Source: Nitrospira sp. (lineage in GTDB: Bacteria; Nitrospirota; Nitrospiria; Nitrospirales; Nitrospiraceae). From it: 64,000 nucleotides of DNA. Each line of letters opens with the position of its first letter. Position 1 is the first letter of the stretch. A model generated the notes under the pieces. The model worked only from the letters and a program-made list of their open reading frames with translations, was not told where the DNA came from and did not search any database. Positions 8,126 to 17,723 of the stretch are shown here, in pieces. The position numbers and the translations under genes were made by a program. The DNA lies in contig JAOUMR010000007.1 in assembly GCA_029881435.1 (NCBI GenBank), forward strand, positions 1 through 64,000, written 5' to 3'.

Positions 8126-10765
8126 TTACCGCTGGAGAGCACTTTCGACCAGACCAAAGACTTTTTCCAACGCCGCATCGAGCTTGGCCGGGTCCTTGCC
8201 GCCAGCTTGGGCCATTTCGGGACGGCCTCCACCACTCCCCCCTACTTCGGCCGCCATTGTTTTGATCAGCTCGCCCGCTTTGAGTCTACCGATCAAATCC
8301 TTCGTCACCACGACCAACAACGAGACCTTCTCGTCTCCGGAAACAGCGCCCAGCACAATCACGCCGCTTTTCAGCTTATCGCGCAATTGATCCGCGAGCG
8401 CCCGCATACCGTTGACATCGAGCCCATCCGTCCGCTGCACATGCACCGACACCCCGGCAACGGTCTTGGCGGTCGAAGCGGCGGCGGAACCACCGGCCAT
8501 CTTGAGTTTCAGTTCTTCCAGCTCGCGTTCCTTGTCCTTGAGTTGGGTCATCAGTTTGCGGGTCTTGCCCGCCAATTCAGATTGCCCTACCTTCAACACG
8601 TCCGAGAGCTCACGAACGTCGGCTTCGAGCTTCTTTATCAGTGCGTACGCGCCGCTCCCGGTCTGAGCCTCGATCCGACGGACACCAGCAGCCACGCCTG
8701 CTTCCGATACGATACGGAATAGTCCGATATCCCCTGTCTGCCTGACATGGGTGCCGCCACAGAGTTCCTTACTGAAAGACTCAACACTGACCACACGGAC
8801 CTGTTCGCCATACTTATCACCGAAGAATGCCAGAGCCCCCTTCGCCACGGCATCTTGAATGCTCATCACCTGGGCACTCACCACCTCGTTCTTCCGAATT
8901 TCTTCATTAACCGTCGCTTCGACATCGTCGATATCCCGAGAGGACAGTGCACGGAAGTGGGCGAAGTCGAACCGAAGTCGGTTGGGCCCGACCAGGGAGC
9001 CATATTGTTTGACATGCGGGCCGAGTAGATCGCGCAAAGCCGCGTGGACCAAATGCGTCGCCGTGTGATTGCGTGCGGCGTCCTGGCGGATCGAACCGTT
9101 GACCGCCATCCGCAGTTGTTCGCCTTCGCGGATACTCCCCTTCTGAACGGTGCCCTTATGTAAGATAAGCGTCGACGCCGGCCTCGTCGTATCCGTGATC
9201 TCGACCAATCCTTCTGGGCCCACCAATGTCCCTCGGTCTCCGACCTGTCCGCCTCCTTCAGCGTAAAACGGCGTCGCATCCAGGACAACCTCCACTTCAT
9301 CCCCTTCGGATGCCTCGGTTACCAACTGCTCACCTCTGAGAATCGCGCGTAGAATACTGTCGCTCTCCAACCGGTCGTAGCCGACGAATTGTGTGATTCC
9401 GACCCGCTTGGCCAGCTCTATCACCGATGGACGGGCGGTGTCTTGCTCAAACCCGCTGCTCTTCCGCGCACGGGTCCGCTGCTCTTCAATTGCCCCATCA
9501 AACCCTCGTTCATCAACGGTCATCCCCTGTTCACGACAGGCTTCAGTGATCAGATCCATTGGAAACCCGTACGTATCGTACAGCTTGAAGACGTCCCCGC
9601 CCGCCAAGACAGTTCCGCCGGTCACTCGTGTCTGCTCGATCATGTCGTTGAGCATCGGCAGGCCTTGATCGAGCGTCGCGATAAACCGTTCTTCTTCGCC
9701 TCTGGTGGCTTCGGCAATCGTGCCTGCCGCACGGGTGACTTCAGAATAGACATCTCCCATCTGCTCAACCACGGATGTCGTCAGGTCACACAGGAACGGC
9801 TCGACAATCCCGAGCAGTCGTCCATGACGCGCGGCGCGGCGCAAGATCCGACGGAGCACATAGCCCCGCCCTTCATTGGATGGCAACACGCCATCCGTCA
9901 TCAAGAAGGTGATGGCACGTAGGTGGTCGGCAATGACCCGCATAGAGCGGTCCGTCTGCTCTTTGTCGCCGTACGGCACTCCGGCTCGTTTCGCCACGGC
10001 CGTCAACAGCGGCATAAACAGATCGCTGTCATAATTGGTCAAGACGCCCTGTGCGACCGCCGTCAATCGTTCAAGCCCCATCCCTGTATCGATACTCGGT
10101 TTGGGCAAAGGATGCAGTGTGCCGGCGGCATCCCGATTGTATTGCATGAATACGAGGTTCCAGATTTCGATCACGCGATCGCCGTCTCCATTCGGTCGAT
10201 CGTCGCCGGGAACCACGGCCCCTTGATCGAAATGAATCTCGGAACAAGGGCCACAGGGTCCTGTGTCTGCCATCTGCCAAAAATTGTCTTTCTCGTCACA
10301 ACGTACGATGCGGGACGCCGAAACGCCGATCTTCTTCCAGAGGCGATCCGCCTCTTCGTCTTCTCGGAAGATCGTCACCCAGAGGCGGTCTTTCGCCAAT
10401 CCGACTGTGTCGGTCAAGAACTCCCACCCGAACCGGATCGCCTCTTCCTTGAAATAATCGCCGAACGAGAAGTTCCCGAGCATTTCGAAAAACGTGTGGT
10501 GCCGTCTCGTGTATCCGACATTTTCAAGATCGTTGTGCTTGCCACCGGCCCGCAAACACTTTTGCACGGTCACGGCTCGCTTGTACGCGCGTGCTTCCTC
10601 ACCGAGAAACACCCGCTTGAACTGATTCATCCCGGCATTAGTGAACAGCAGGGTCGGATCAGCCTGTGGGATGAGAGCGGAACTGGGAACAGCCTGGTGG
10701 CCCTGCTTCTCGAAATAACGGATAAACGCCCGCCGTAGCTCAGTCGCACTATTCTTCATGGACAC
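8126..10765 (-). CDS. alaS: Alanyl-tRNA synthetase
   Basis: 879 aa; FxxxGHxxxPSSxLIPxxDPTLLFTNAGMNQFKxVFLG, HHTFFEMLGNFSFGDYFK, CGGTHVxxTGDIG. Confidence 0.98.
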   Translation of the reverse strand: MSMKNSATELRRAFIRYFEKQGHQAVPSSALIPQADPTLLFTNAGMNQFKRVFLGEEARAYKRAVTVQKCLRAGGKHNDLENVGYTRRHHTFFEMLGNFSFGDYFKEEAIRFGWEFLTDTVGLAKDRLWVTIFREDEEADRLWKKIGVSASRIVRCDEKDNFWQMADTGPCGPCSEIHFDQGAVVPGDDRPNGDGDRVIEIWNLVFMQYNRDAAGTLHPLPKPSIDTGMGLERLTAVAQGVLTNYDSDLFMPLLTAVAKRAGVPYGDKEQTDRSMRVIADHLRAITFLMTDGVLPSNEGRGYVLRRILRRAARHGRLLGIVEPFLCDLTTSVVEQMGDVYSEVTRAAGTIAEATRGEEERFIATLDQGLPMLNDMIEQTRVTGGTVLAGGDVFKLYDTYGFPMDLITEACREQGMTVDERGFDGAIEEQRTRARKSSGFEQDTARPSVIELAKRVGITQFVGYDRLESDSILRAILRGEQLVTEASEGDEVEVVLDATPFYAEGGGQVGDRGTLVGPEGLVEITDTTRPASTLILHKGTVQKGSIREGEQLRMAVNGSIRQDAARNHTATHLVHAALRDLLGPHVKQYGSLVGPNRLRFDFAHFRALSSRDIDDVEATVNEEIRKNEVVSAQVMSIQDAVAKGALAFFGDKYGEQVRVVSVESFSKELCGGTHVRQTGDIGLFRIVSEAGVAAGVRRIEAQTGSGAYALIKKLEADVRELSDVLKVGQSELAGKTRKLMTQLKDKERELEELKLKMAGGSAAASTAKTVAGVSVHVQRTDGLDVNGMRALADQLRDKLKSGVIVLGAVSGDEKVSLLVVVTKDLIGRLKAGELIKTMAAEVGGSGGGRPEMAQAGGKDPAKLDAALEKVFGLVESALQR

Positions 10766-11342
10766 ATTCCTTGTTCATTCCGAACGTCATCAGTACATGG
10801 TCGATCGTCTCTTCAGCGAAACCGCGTTGGTGGAGAAGACGCCCGACTTGAGTCGACGTCAACCGGCGACCACGACGTTGTGCGGCTTTCAAGACTCGCT
10901 GCGCCAATGTTGCTTCATTCACGGCGCGGAAGGCATCGGCGATGACCTGGGCGGCCAGGCTATCGGCAACTCCCTTGGCCTGTAATTCTGCCTTCAGCCG
11001 TTCTTGCCCCATCGGTCGAGCGGCCAACCGTCTCTCCACCCATCGCTGGGCATAGGCGACATCATCGAGATACCGTAGATTCGACAATCGGCGAATCGCG
11101 TGTGTGGCCTGGAGAGGCGAGACGCCTCGTGAGGTGAGGAACTGTTCGACTTGCGCGATCGTCCGATCTCTGTGTGCGACAAAGCGAACCGCGAGCTGGA
11201 TGACAGCGTCCGGGCTCAACAGTGTTGCGTGTGCGCGAGTTTTCACGCTCCGTCGGCTACCGATGTGTCCGTTTTTCCTCGCTTCGTGCAACAGGCTTGT
11301 CTTCCTTGGCCTCGGCTTTTTTCTCACTGCGAGCCGGCACAC
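10749..11342 (-). CDS. recX: Regulatory protein RecX
   Basis: Directly downstream of rec[15 protein letters not shown]...[16 protein letters not shown]..., RecX helical repeats. The true start is probably internal (about 11.24 kb), so overlap with recA is uncertain. Confidence 0.85.
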   Translation of the reverse strand: MCRLAVRKKPRPRKTSLLHEARKNGHIGSRRSVKTRAHATLLSPDAVIQLAVRFVAHRDRTIAQVEQFLTSRGVSPLQATHAIRRLSNLRYLDDVAYAQRWVERRLAARPMGQERLKAELQAKGVADSLAAQVIADAFRAVNEATLAQRVLKAAQRRGRRLTSTQVGRLLHQRGFAEETIDHVLMTFGMNKECVHEE

Positions 11343-12327
11343 CGGCGGCCTCTCGAAGTTTCATTTCGACTTCACGTGCCGCGGAGGCATTATTCTTCAG
11401 GAACTCTCGAGCGGCATCGCGCCCCTGTCCGACTCGCTCTCCCTTGTAGGAATACCAGGCTCCGGATTTCTCGATGATCTTTTTGTCGACCCCCAGATCC
11501 ACCAGCTCCCCGGTCTTGGAAATGCCTTCAGCAAACATGATGTCGAACTCTGCCTGGCGGAACGGGGGTGCCATTTTGTTTTTGACGACCTTCACGCGGA
11601 CGCGACTTCCCATAACCTCCTGACCTTCTTTAATCGATTCGATGCGGCGAATATCCAGCCGCACGGACGAATAGAACTTGAGCGCGTTGCCGCCTGTGGT
11701 CGTCTCCGGATTCCCAAACATCACCCCAAGTTTCATACGGATTTGATTGATAAAGATCACCGTGGTCAGAGATTTCGAAATGGCCGCTGTCAGCTTTCTG
11801 AGCGCCTGCGACATGAGCCGGGCCTGAAGGCCCATATGGGCGTCGCCCATCTCACCTTCGATTTCGGCGCGCGGAGTCAACGCCGCCACTGAATCGACGA
11901 CGATTAAATCGATCGCACCGCTTCGGACTAAGGTCTCGGCAATTTCCAGGGCCTGTTCACCCGTGTCCGGCTGCGACACGAGGAGATCGTCCGCCTGCAC
12001 ACCGAGTTTCTTTGCATAGGTTAGATCAAGCGCATGCTCGGCGTCGATAAACGCAGCCACACCACCGGTCTTCTGCACTTCGGCAATGCAGTGCAACGTC
12101 ATTGTCGTCTTGCCGGAAGCCTCAGGGCCAAAGATCTCGATCACCCGTCCGCGCGGCAGTCCTCCGACTCCAAGCGCAATGTCGAGTGTCAGCGAGCCAG
12201 TGGAAATCGCCGGCACATCGACCTTTTCTTCAGCTCCCAGCTTCATGATGGCGCCCTTGCCATACTGCTTTTCGATCTGAGATAGGGCGAGGTCGAGCGC
12301 GCGCTTCTTGTCTTCTTTTTCGGACAT
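11257..12327 (-). CDS. recA: Recombinase RecA
   Basis: [23 protein letters not shown], full RecA core, 356 aa. Confidence 0.99.
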   Translation of the reverse strand: MSEKEDKKRALDLALSQIEKQYGKGAIMKLGAEEKVDVPAISTGSLTLDIALGVGGLPRGRVIEIFGPEASGKTTMTLHCIAEVQKTGGVAAFIDAEHALDLTYAKKLGVQADDLLVSQPDTGEQALEIAETLVRSGAIDLIVVDSVAALTPRAEIEGEMGDAHMGLQARLMSQALRKLTAAISKSLTTVIFINQIRMKLGVMFGNPETTTGGNALKFYSSVRLDIRRIESIKEGQEVMGSRVRVKVVKNKMAPPFRQAEFDIMFAEGISKTGELVDLGVDKKIIEKSGAWYSYKGERVGQGRDAAREFLKNNASAAREVEMKLREAAGVPARSEKKAEAKEDKPVARSEEKRTHR

Positions 12328-12521
12328 AGAAATCTCCTACAAAATGAACAGGCTAAGCGGATTGATTATACCCAAGTGGGCAAGGGAAACCTAGCCTGAT
12401 TCGAGGCAGCAACTTGGTTTTCGGCAGAGTGCCTGCTAGACTCTTGATGGGATAGCCATCGTACAATTGATATCCCACCTGAGCTATTAGAAGTGTTTGG
12501 AACAGAAGACGAGGCGCGATC

Positions 12522-12758
12522 ATGAGAGGATATGATCGGATCACGTTCGATCCTCAGATTCTTGGGGGGCGAGCTTGTATTCGCGGGATGCGGCTAAGTG
12601 TGTCGTTGCTCGTGAATCTGGTGGCCAATGGCATGTCTGTGGAACAGATCTTAAAAGAATATCCGCTGCTCGAAGCAGACGATATCCGCCAGGCCCTTCA
12701 ATATGCGGCAGTGCTCACCAACGAAGAACTCCATCCGTTGACCGGCAGTCCGTTGTGA
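12522..12758 (+). CDS. DUF433 / VapB45-like antitoxin-type protein
   Basis: DRITFDPQILGGRACIRGMRLSVSLLVNLVANGMSVEQILKEYPLLEADDIRQALQYAA is the DUF433 signature. Confidence 0.88.
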   Translation: MRGYDRITFDPQILGGRACIRGMRLSVSLLVNLVANGMSVEQILKEYPLLEADDIRQALQYAAVLTNEELHPLTGSPL

Positions 12759-12967
12759 ACGGCATTCCAACTCTCCACCTCCATAGCACACACTCCGAAA
12801 AGCCGCCAATCGCTTTGGCGAACCAGCCCATCGGACGTAACTGACAAGAGGCCCGAGTACTTATATCTGAAAAGCAGCCTGACCCTAGTTTGGCCTCCTC
12901 CGGAGTGGCGAAGCCGCACAGGCAGGGGCGTCGGGTGGAACGTATTGTTCGACGACTGCCACGGCAG

Positions 12968-13588
12968 CTATGCAATCAGATCGGCAGGTAAGAACGCGAG
13001 CACGGTTCGGACACGCTTCACCGCTTCCGAATCGTACACCAGGAGGTTACGAACAGCCGCTTCATACTGTGCTCGATTCGCGAAATTAAGCGCCTTAGCA
13101 ATGGCATCGAGCGCGGGCGATTCTCGTATTGGATACCTCTGGAGAACACCGACGAAGTCGGATGCGTTGATCAACGCCTCGATACGCGCCGCCTCATCTT
13201 GAGCACACTTCGCGAAGTCGATTTCAGCAGTACGTTTGCCGCCCGTTGCTACCTCACCTTTCTTCGGTAGAAGAGAAAAGACCTGAGCGCGCTGCTGCGA
13301 GTAGTCGTCCATCCAGCGTGCATTCGCTTGCCGATCATGGTGAAACACATTCAGCTCATAGTCTGCACGCTGTTTGCCGGTGAACTCTGGCGATCCAGAT
13401 CGAAACCAAGTTTGGCGGTGGGCCGTCATTCTCCGGGTCTTATTGTTGTTTGCCGATGCAAAAGCCTGCATAAGGCTCGATTTGCCGGTGCCGTTTGCAC
13501 CAAGGATGAAAAGCATCTGTCCAGCGTCTACCGTCAGCGCTATAGCGCCTTCCGGCTTGCCGGTAGGGATCGACAACGAGAATGACAT
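12968..13588 (-). pseudogene. AAA family ATPase, N-terminal fragment
   Basis: Walker A GANGTGKSSLMQAF near the N-terminus, but the ORF stops after 206 aa with no recognisable Walker B/signature. Confidence 0.6.
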
Positions 13589-13806
13589 GTTAGATATCCA
13601 TCTCCATCTGGTGTACTCCCTCTATGAAGCCCTCCTCGCCGAACAATGTTTAGACGGTCTGTATAATCTCGCAGAGGCAGCCTTTGCCGTGTCTGCCTAT
13701 CCCGGGAGGCGGACACTGGGTATCTGCCCTAACCAATTGATTTGGCATCAGTTGCGATCCAACAACGGTTCCAGGTTGCCGTGTTATACAGACTGGATAA
13801 GACCGA

Positions 13807-13956
13807 TTATAGCCCATCGATTGGACTCCTCACCCCATGGCCGCAGTTGTTCAGCACATGGGTGTAAATCATCGTCGTGCTGACGCCCTTGTGACCGAGT
13901 AATTCCTGAACTGTTCGAATATCTGAACCGCTCTTGAGTAGGTGCGTAGCAAACGA
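13807..13956 (-). pseudogene. Tyrosine recombinase (IntI/XerC-like integrase) C-terminal remnant
   Basis: Reverse complement translates [49 protein letters not shown], with catalytic LGH and IYTH motifs. Upstream frame has a stop and no N-terminal domains. Confidence 0.85.
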
Positions 13957-14166
13957 ATATCAGAACGCAAACAGGGGCGGCAAATTCTTGCGCCGAGCCT
14001 GTAGTACTGTCAAGTAGAACGCACCTATACCCAGCCTCCTGCTATTCGGCAACCTGCCTCTTTCACTTCAGCGCATCGGCAAACCATTCACCGTTTCCTG
14101 CGCACGGCGGGCAGCATACACAAGGCAGTTCATTTGACGGAACTCAACCAATCGATGTATTATAAC

Positions 14167-14182
14167 GACCAGAATTCTGGTC
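14167..14182. promoter_or_regulatory. Perfect 16-bp palindrome, putative TA autoregulatory operator
   Basis: GACCAGAATTCTGGTC, beside TATTATAAC (-10-like), 20 bp upstream of the antitoxin ATG. Confidence 0.65.
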
Positions 14183-14201
14183 TTTTATACACGAGGTCTA
14201 C

Positions 14202-14498
14202 ATGGCAAGAACCTTGTCGTTATCGGAAGTCAAAACCCGCCTGCCTGAACTCGTGGCGGGGGTACAAGAGCGTGAGGAGGAGGTCATCGTCACGAAGAAT
14301 GGCCGTCCGGCTGCCATTTTGATGAATATCGATGAATACACACGCCTCAAAGAGACCTTGGATGTCCTGAGCGATCCGGGACTCATGAACCAGATTGCTG
14401 AAAGCCGAGCCTTTTACAAAACGAAACGTAAAGGGCTGTCGTTTGAAGACGTGTTCGGCGAGCCTCTCACGCCCGTCAAGAAGCGGCGCACGGCGTGA
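14202..14498 (+). CDS. Phd/YefM-family antitoxin
   Basis: LSEVKTRLPELVAGVQEREEEVIVTKNGRPAAILMNIDEYTRLKETL. Confidence 0.9.
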   Translation: MARTLSLSEVKTRLPELVAGVQEREEEVIVTKNGRPAAILMNIDEYTRLKETLDVLSDPGLMNQIAESRAFYKTKRKGLSFEDVFGEPLTPVKKRRTA

Positions 14499-14791
14499 CT
14501 CCCTTCCGGCCGGACATCCCTCCGCATGTGGCGGACGTAATCCGTTCGCTCCATCCTGATCTCAAGGCACTGATCAAGTCGGCCATTCGTGCAATTGCCG
14601 CCAATCCTGAATGCGGAGAACCGCTCAAGCGGGAACTCGATGGGTTACGCAAGTATCGCGTTCGTCGGTTTCGCATCGTCTATGCTGTTCATCAGAAAAC
14701 ACGAGTTATTGGCCTGATGGCCGTGGGCCACCGTCGAACTGTGTATTATGATGAGCTGACGGAGCGGATTCGTCGAAAGACCAGAGGATAG
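14495..14791 (+). CDS. RelE/ParE-family toxin
   Basis: Start overlaps antitoxin stop; ALIKSAIRAIAANPECGEPLKRELDGLRKYRVRRFRIVYAV...VGHRRTVYYD. Confidence 0.9.
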   Translation: MTPFRPDIPPHVADVIRSLHPDLKALIKSAIRAIAANPECGEPLKRELDGLRKYRVRRFRIVYAVHQKTRVIGLMAVGHRRTVYYDELTERIRRKTRG

Positions 14792-15028
14792 CGATTTGTC
14801 AGTCGACTGCCTCAGCATCTCACTAATAAGTTCGCACACCCACGATTCACCCGCTACCCAACAAAACACCACCTCGAGTACCCGACCACAACAGAGCAGA
14901 GGATCTAGACCAGGCTGCGGTCCTGTTGGAAAGCGGGCCTTAGGAGCGTCCTCCATGTCTACCACTCGACACCGGGCAACAATAAGGATTAGGATTAGGC
15001 TGAGGTACACATCTACACGAGGAAGCCA

Positions 15029-15130
15029 ATGCCTGGAATGTTTGGCAAAAATCCACCGCTCATGCTGATCGCTATTGGGATTGTTGTGGTAGCGATTGTG
15101 GTGTTCGCGCTGATGACAGCAGGTTATTAG
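15029..15130 (+). CDS. Small single-pass membrane protein (33 aa), MPGMFGKNPPLMLIAIGIVVVAIVVFALMTAGY
   Basis: ACGAGGA Shine-Dalgarno-like site upstream of ATG; continuous hydrophobic helix; below the ORF-track length cutoff. Confidence 0.5.
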   Translation: MPGMFGKNPPLMLIAIGIVVVAIVVFALMTAGY

Positions 15131-15327
15131 GCGGATCAGCCGACAATGAGCAATTATTCGGGCCTCATACCTGGAAGACTTATGGTCATGCTGTTTCAGC
15201 GTCAGCACTGTCAATCCAATACTATGCAGCCCACGGCCTCGGCGACTCACGCTGTTGCCTTGACTCCCCAGCCATCTCACCTATAAGTTTCCTCTGCAAC
15301 GCTTACCTGTTGTTCAAAGGAACCTCA

Positions 15328-16398
15328 ATGCCCACATTATTTACCCCACTCCAAGTTGGAGAACTTCTCCTACCTAACCGTATCGTCATGGCTCCCCTGA
15401 CACGTGTGAGAGCTGGCTCGACACACATACCCAATGACATGATGGTGGACTACTACTCTCAGCGCGCCTCAAGTGGACTCATCATGACGGAATGCACGAT
15501 GGTCGATGCTCACGCCTGCGCGTTTACGGGTGAAGGCGGCATTTACAGCCCTGCGCATGTCGCCGGCTGGAAACGCGTCACGGACGCGGTGCGTGCCAGG
15601 GGTGGTCGGATCTTTATGCAGATCTGGCATCCTGGCCGTGCCGCTCACTCATTGCTGAACGATGGCGAGCAGCCGGTCTCTAGCAGCGCCAAGGCGATCC
15701 GTAATGAAATGACCAATACCCCACAAGGCGCCACGCCATACGAAGTCCCCCGTGCGCTCCGCACCGAGGAAATCCCGCAGTATGTAGAGATGTTCCGACT
15801 CGCAGCCCAGAACGCCAAACAGGCAGGTTTTGACGGAGTGCAAATCCATGGCGCTCACGGTTATTTGATCGATAACTTTTTACGTGACGGTGTGAATACA
15901 CGCACGGACACATACGGAGGTTCAGTGCCCAACCGGGCTCGGTTTCTGTTGGAGGTGACGGACGCTGCTATCGGCGTTTGGGGCGCCGGACGTATCGCAG
16001 TACGGATCTCGCCCCTTGTTCCGTTCAATGACATGGCCGACAGCCAACCCGAAGCACTGGTGACCTATGTAGCCCAGGAATTGAACCGACGCGCCATCGC
16101 GTTCCTGGAAATTCGGCATGAGAACCACGCGCTGCATGAGGAACAGGAAATCTTGCAGCTCGCCCGCAAACATTTCCAGAGTGTGATGATGAGTAATGGG
16201 AGCTACACGCGTGAGAGCGGCAAATCGACGGTCGCGCGTGGAGCAGCCGATGCGATTGTCTATGGACGTCCCTACATTGCTAACCCGGATCTGGTCGAGC
16301 GTTTTGCGAAGCAGGCCCCACTCAACGAGGTGAATGTCGATCGACTCTATGGCGGCGGAGCAGACGGCTACAGCGACTATCCGAAATTAGCAGACTAA
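15328..16398 (+). CDS. Old yellow enzyme-family alkene reductase / NADH:flavin oxidoreductase (NemA-like)
   Basis: MPTLFTPLQVGELLLPNRIVMAPLTRVRA...QIWHPGRAAHSLLN...DGVQIHGAHGYLIDNFLRDGVNTRTDTYGGS. Confidence 0.93.
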   Translation: MPTLFTPLQVGELLLPNRIVMAPLTRVRAGSTHIPNDMMVDYYSQRASSGLIMTECTMVDAHACAFTGEGGIYSPAHVAGWKRVTDAVRARGGRIFMQIWHPGRAAHSLLNDGEQPVSSSAKAIRNEMTNTPQGATPYEVPRALRTEEIPQYVEMFRLAAQNAKQAGFDGVQIHGAHGYLIDNFLRDGVNTRTDTYGGSVPNRARFLLEVTDAAIGVWGAGRIAVRISPLVPFNDMADSQPEALVTYVAQELNRRAIAFLEIRHENHALHEEQEILQLARKHFQSVMMSNGSYTRESGKSTVARGAADAIVYGRPYIANPDLVERFAKQAPLNEVNVDRLYGGGADGYSDYPKLAD

Positions 16399-16555
16399 CA
16401 CGTGGTCTCTCCCCTCGAGATCCAATCAGATCGTTACCTTTAGACTATTGATCTACTGCTGCGATGCCGTGTAATGGACCATTGGAAATAGCACACCGGA
16501 ACTCACTCGATCGGTTATCCTCAACAACCATGCTGGCAAAGTTAGGAGAGTTAGA

Positions 16556-17101
16556 ATGACGCAAGTCTGGCCACATCTGAGCCGTGCTCTCTGTACGCTT
16601 GCGCTCATTTCCTTGAGCAGTTGTGCGACTCTGCCCGAAGAGAAACTCCGAATGGCGGCAGCGGAAGGGAATCTCCTGCGAGTGGAAACGTTTCTTGCGC
16701 AGGGTGTGAATGTGCAAGCCACGAACGAACGCGGCCTGACACCGCTCCACATGGCCGCGAAACAGGGACATCGAGATACCGTAGTCTTTCTCCTGCGAAA
16801 AGGCGCCGTGATCAATCCTGTGAGTCAGGACGGTATCACACCACTCTTCAGCGCCGCGCAACAGGGGCACACCGATATCGTAGCCGTCCTCCTAGACAAC
16901 GGAGTAGATGTGAATGTCCAACCTTCAATAGGTGGGGTGACGCTGCTGCATGTTGCCGCCTATCGCGGCGATCAAGACATCATCACCTTATTGCTGAAGC
17001 ACGGTGGGAATAAGAACGCCAGGATGTCAACCGGAGAACGCCCGCTGGACTTGGCTGAGAAACAAGGTCACACGGCGCTGGTCCCGCTCCTCACACCCTG
17101 A
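16556..17101 (+). CDS. Ankyrin-repeat lipoprotein
   Basis: Lipobox-like LISLSSCA and four ankyrin repeats (G.TPLHxAAxxGHxDxVxxLLxxGA). Confidence 0.88.
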   Translation: MTQVWPHLSRALCTLALISLSSCATLPEEKLRMAAAEGNLLRVETFLAQGVNVQATNERGLTPLHMAAKQGHRDTVVFLLRKGAVINPVSQDGITPLFSAAQQGHTDIVAVLLDNGVDVNVQPSIGGVTLLHVAAYRGDQDIITLLLKHGGNKNARMSTGERPLDLAEKQGHTALVPLLTP

Positions 17102-17123
17102 CGTGAGACGACTCAGGCCCTGC

Positions 17124-17723
17124 CTACTCCACTTCCCAGAGTTTCGTATACACTGGTCCGGTCGGACGCAGGGTGCTTTTCACGAGTACGAGAGGCCCAA
17201 TCCTGACCTCGCCTAGAGATAGCGGCTGGTCACAGACGCCACTTTGAGCCAACCACTGCCCGACCTCTCGTTCACCTGCTTTGATCCTCGCCAACGTCAG
17301 GTGTGGATTAAATAGTTTATCGTCCGGCGCAAACCCAAACGAGTGGCAGCAGGCTTCGATCCCCTGATGCAATGCTGCTAACTGGCGTGCAGCGTCACTC
17401 TTACACCACTGTTCGGACGGTCCCACCCAGAGCACCCGCGGTTTCTGAAGATTCGGGAACGCCTGAAGGCGATCGAGCGGGGTCTGAATGGTCGGGTGGG
17501 CCCGGCGGACGATCGCCATGGCCTCGCGCATTGGATCGAGGAGGTGCTTGTCGGTATTTCCAAGAAACCTGATCGTGAGATGAAACGAATTCGGTTGCCC
17601 CCACGCCATGCGGATCTCTTTGGGAAGATGCCCAGCGAGTCGCTGCTTGAGATCATCCTGGACCTGAGCGATCCCTGTTCCGATCTCGTTGCTGACCTCA
17701 ACGGCAAGGAAGGTTCGGATCAT
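17124..17723 (-). CDS. thpR: RNA 2',3'-cyclic phosphodiesterase (2H family)
   Basis: MIRTFLAVEV..., two HxT motifs (FHLTIRFLG, FNPHLTLARIK). Confidence 0.88.
   Translation of the reverse strand: MIRTFLAVEVSNEIGTGIAQVQDDLKQRLAGHLPKEIRMAWGQPNSFHLTIRFLGNTDKHLLDPMREAMAIVRRAHPTIQTPLDRLQAFPNLQKPRVLWVGPSEQWCKSDAARQLAALHQGIEACCHSFGFAPDDKLFNPHLTLARIKAGEREVGQWLAQSGVCDQPLSLGEVRIGPLVLVKSTLRPTGPVYTKLWEVE

Noticed and set aside
9923-10738. 271-aa plus-strand ORF opposite alaS
   Set aside because: Antisense to the conserved AlaS catalytic core; no recognisable protein features.
11104-11892. 262-aa plus-strand ORF opposite recA/recX
   Set aside because: Antisense to RecA; composition is a by-product of GC codon bias.
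13656-13795. Inverted 10-bp repeat GTCTGTATAA / TTATACAGAC about 125 bp apart, considered as MITE or att-site ends
   Set aside because: Too short, no target-site duplication, no attC-like R'/R'' core pair found by eye.
14986-15003. aaggattaggattaggc telomere-like repeat
   Set aside because: Only two and a half copies of a short motif; chance occurrence in an intergenic gap.
14645-15280. 211-aa minus-strand ORF opposite relE and the following gap
   Set aside because: Overlaps the well-supported toxin gene on the other strand; no domain or RBS support.
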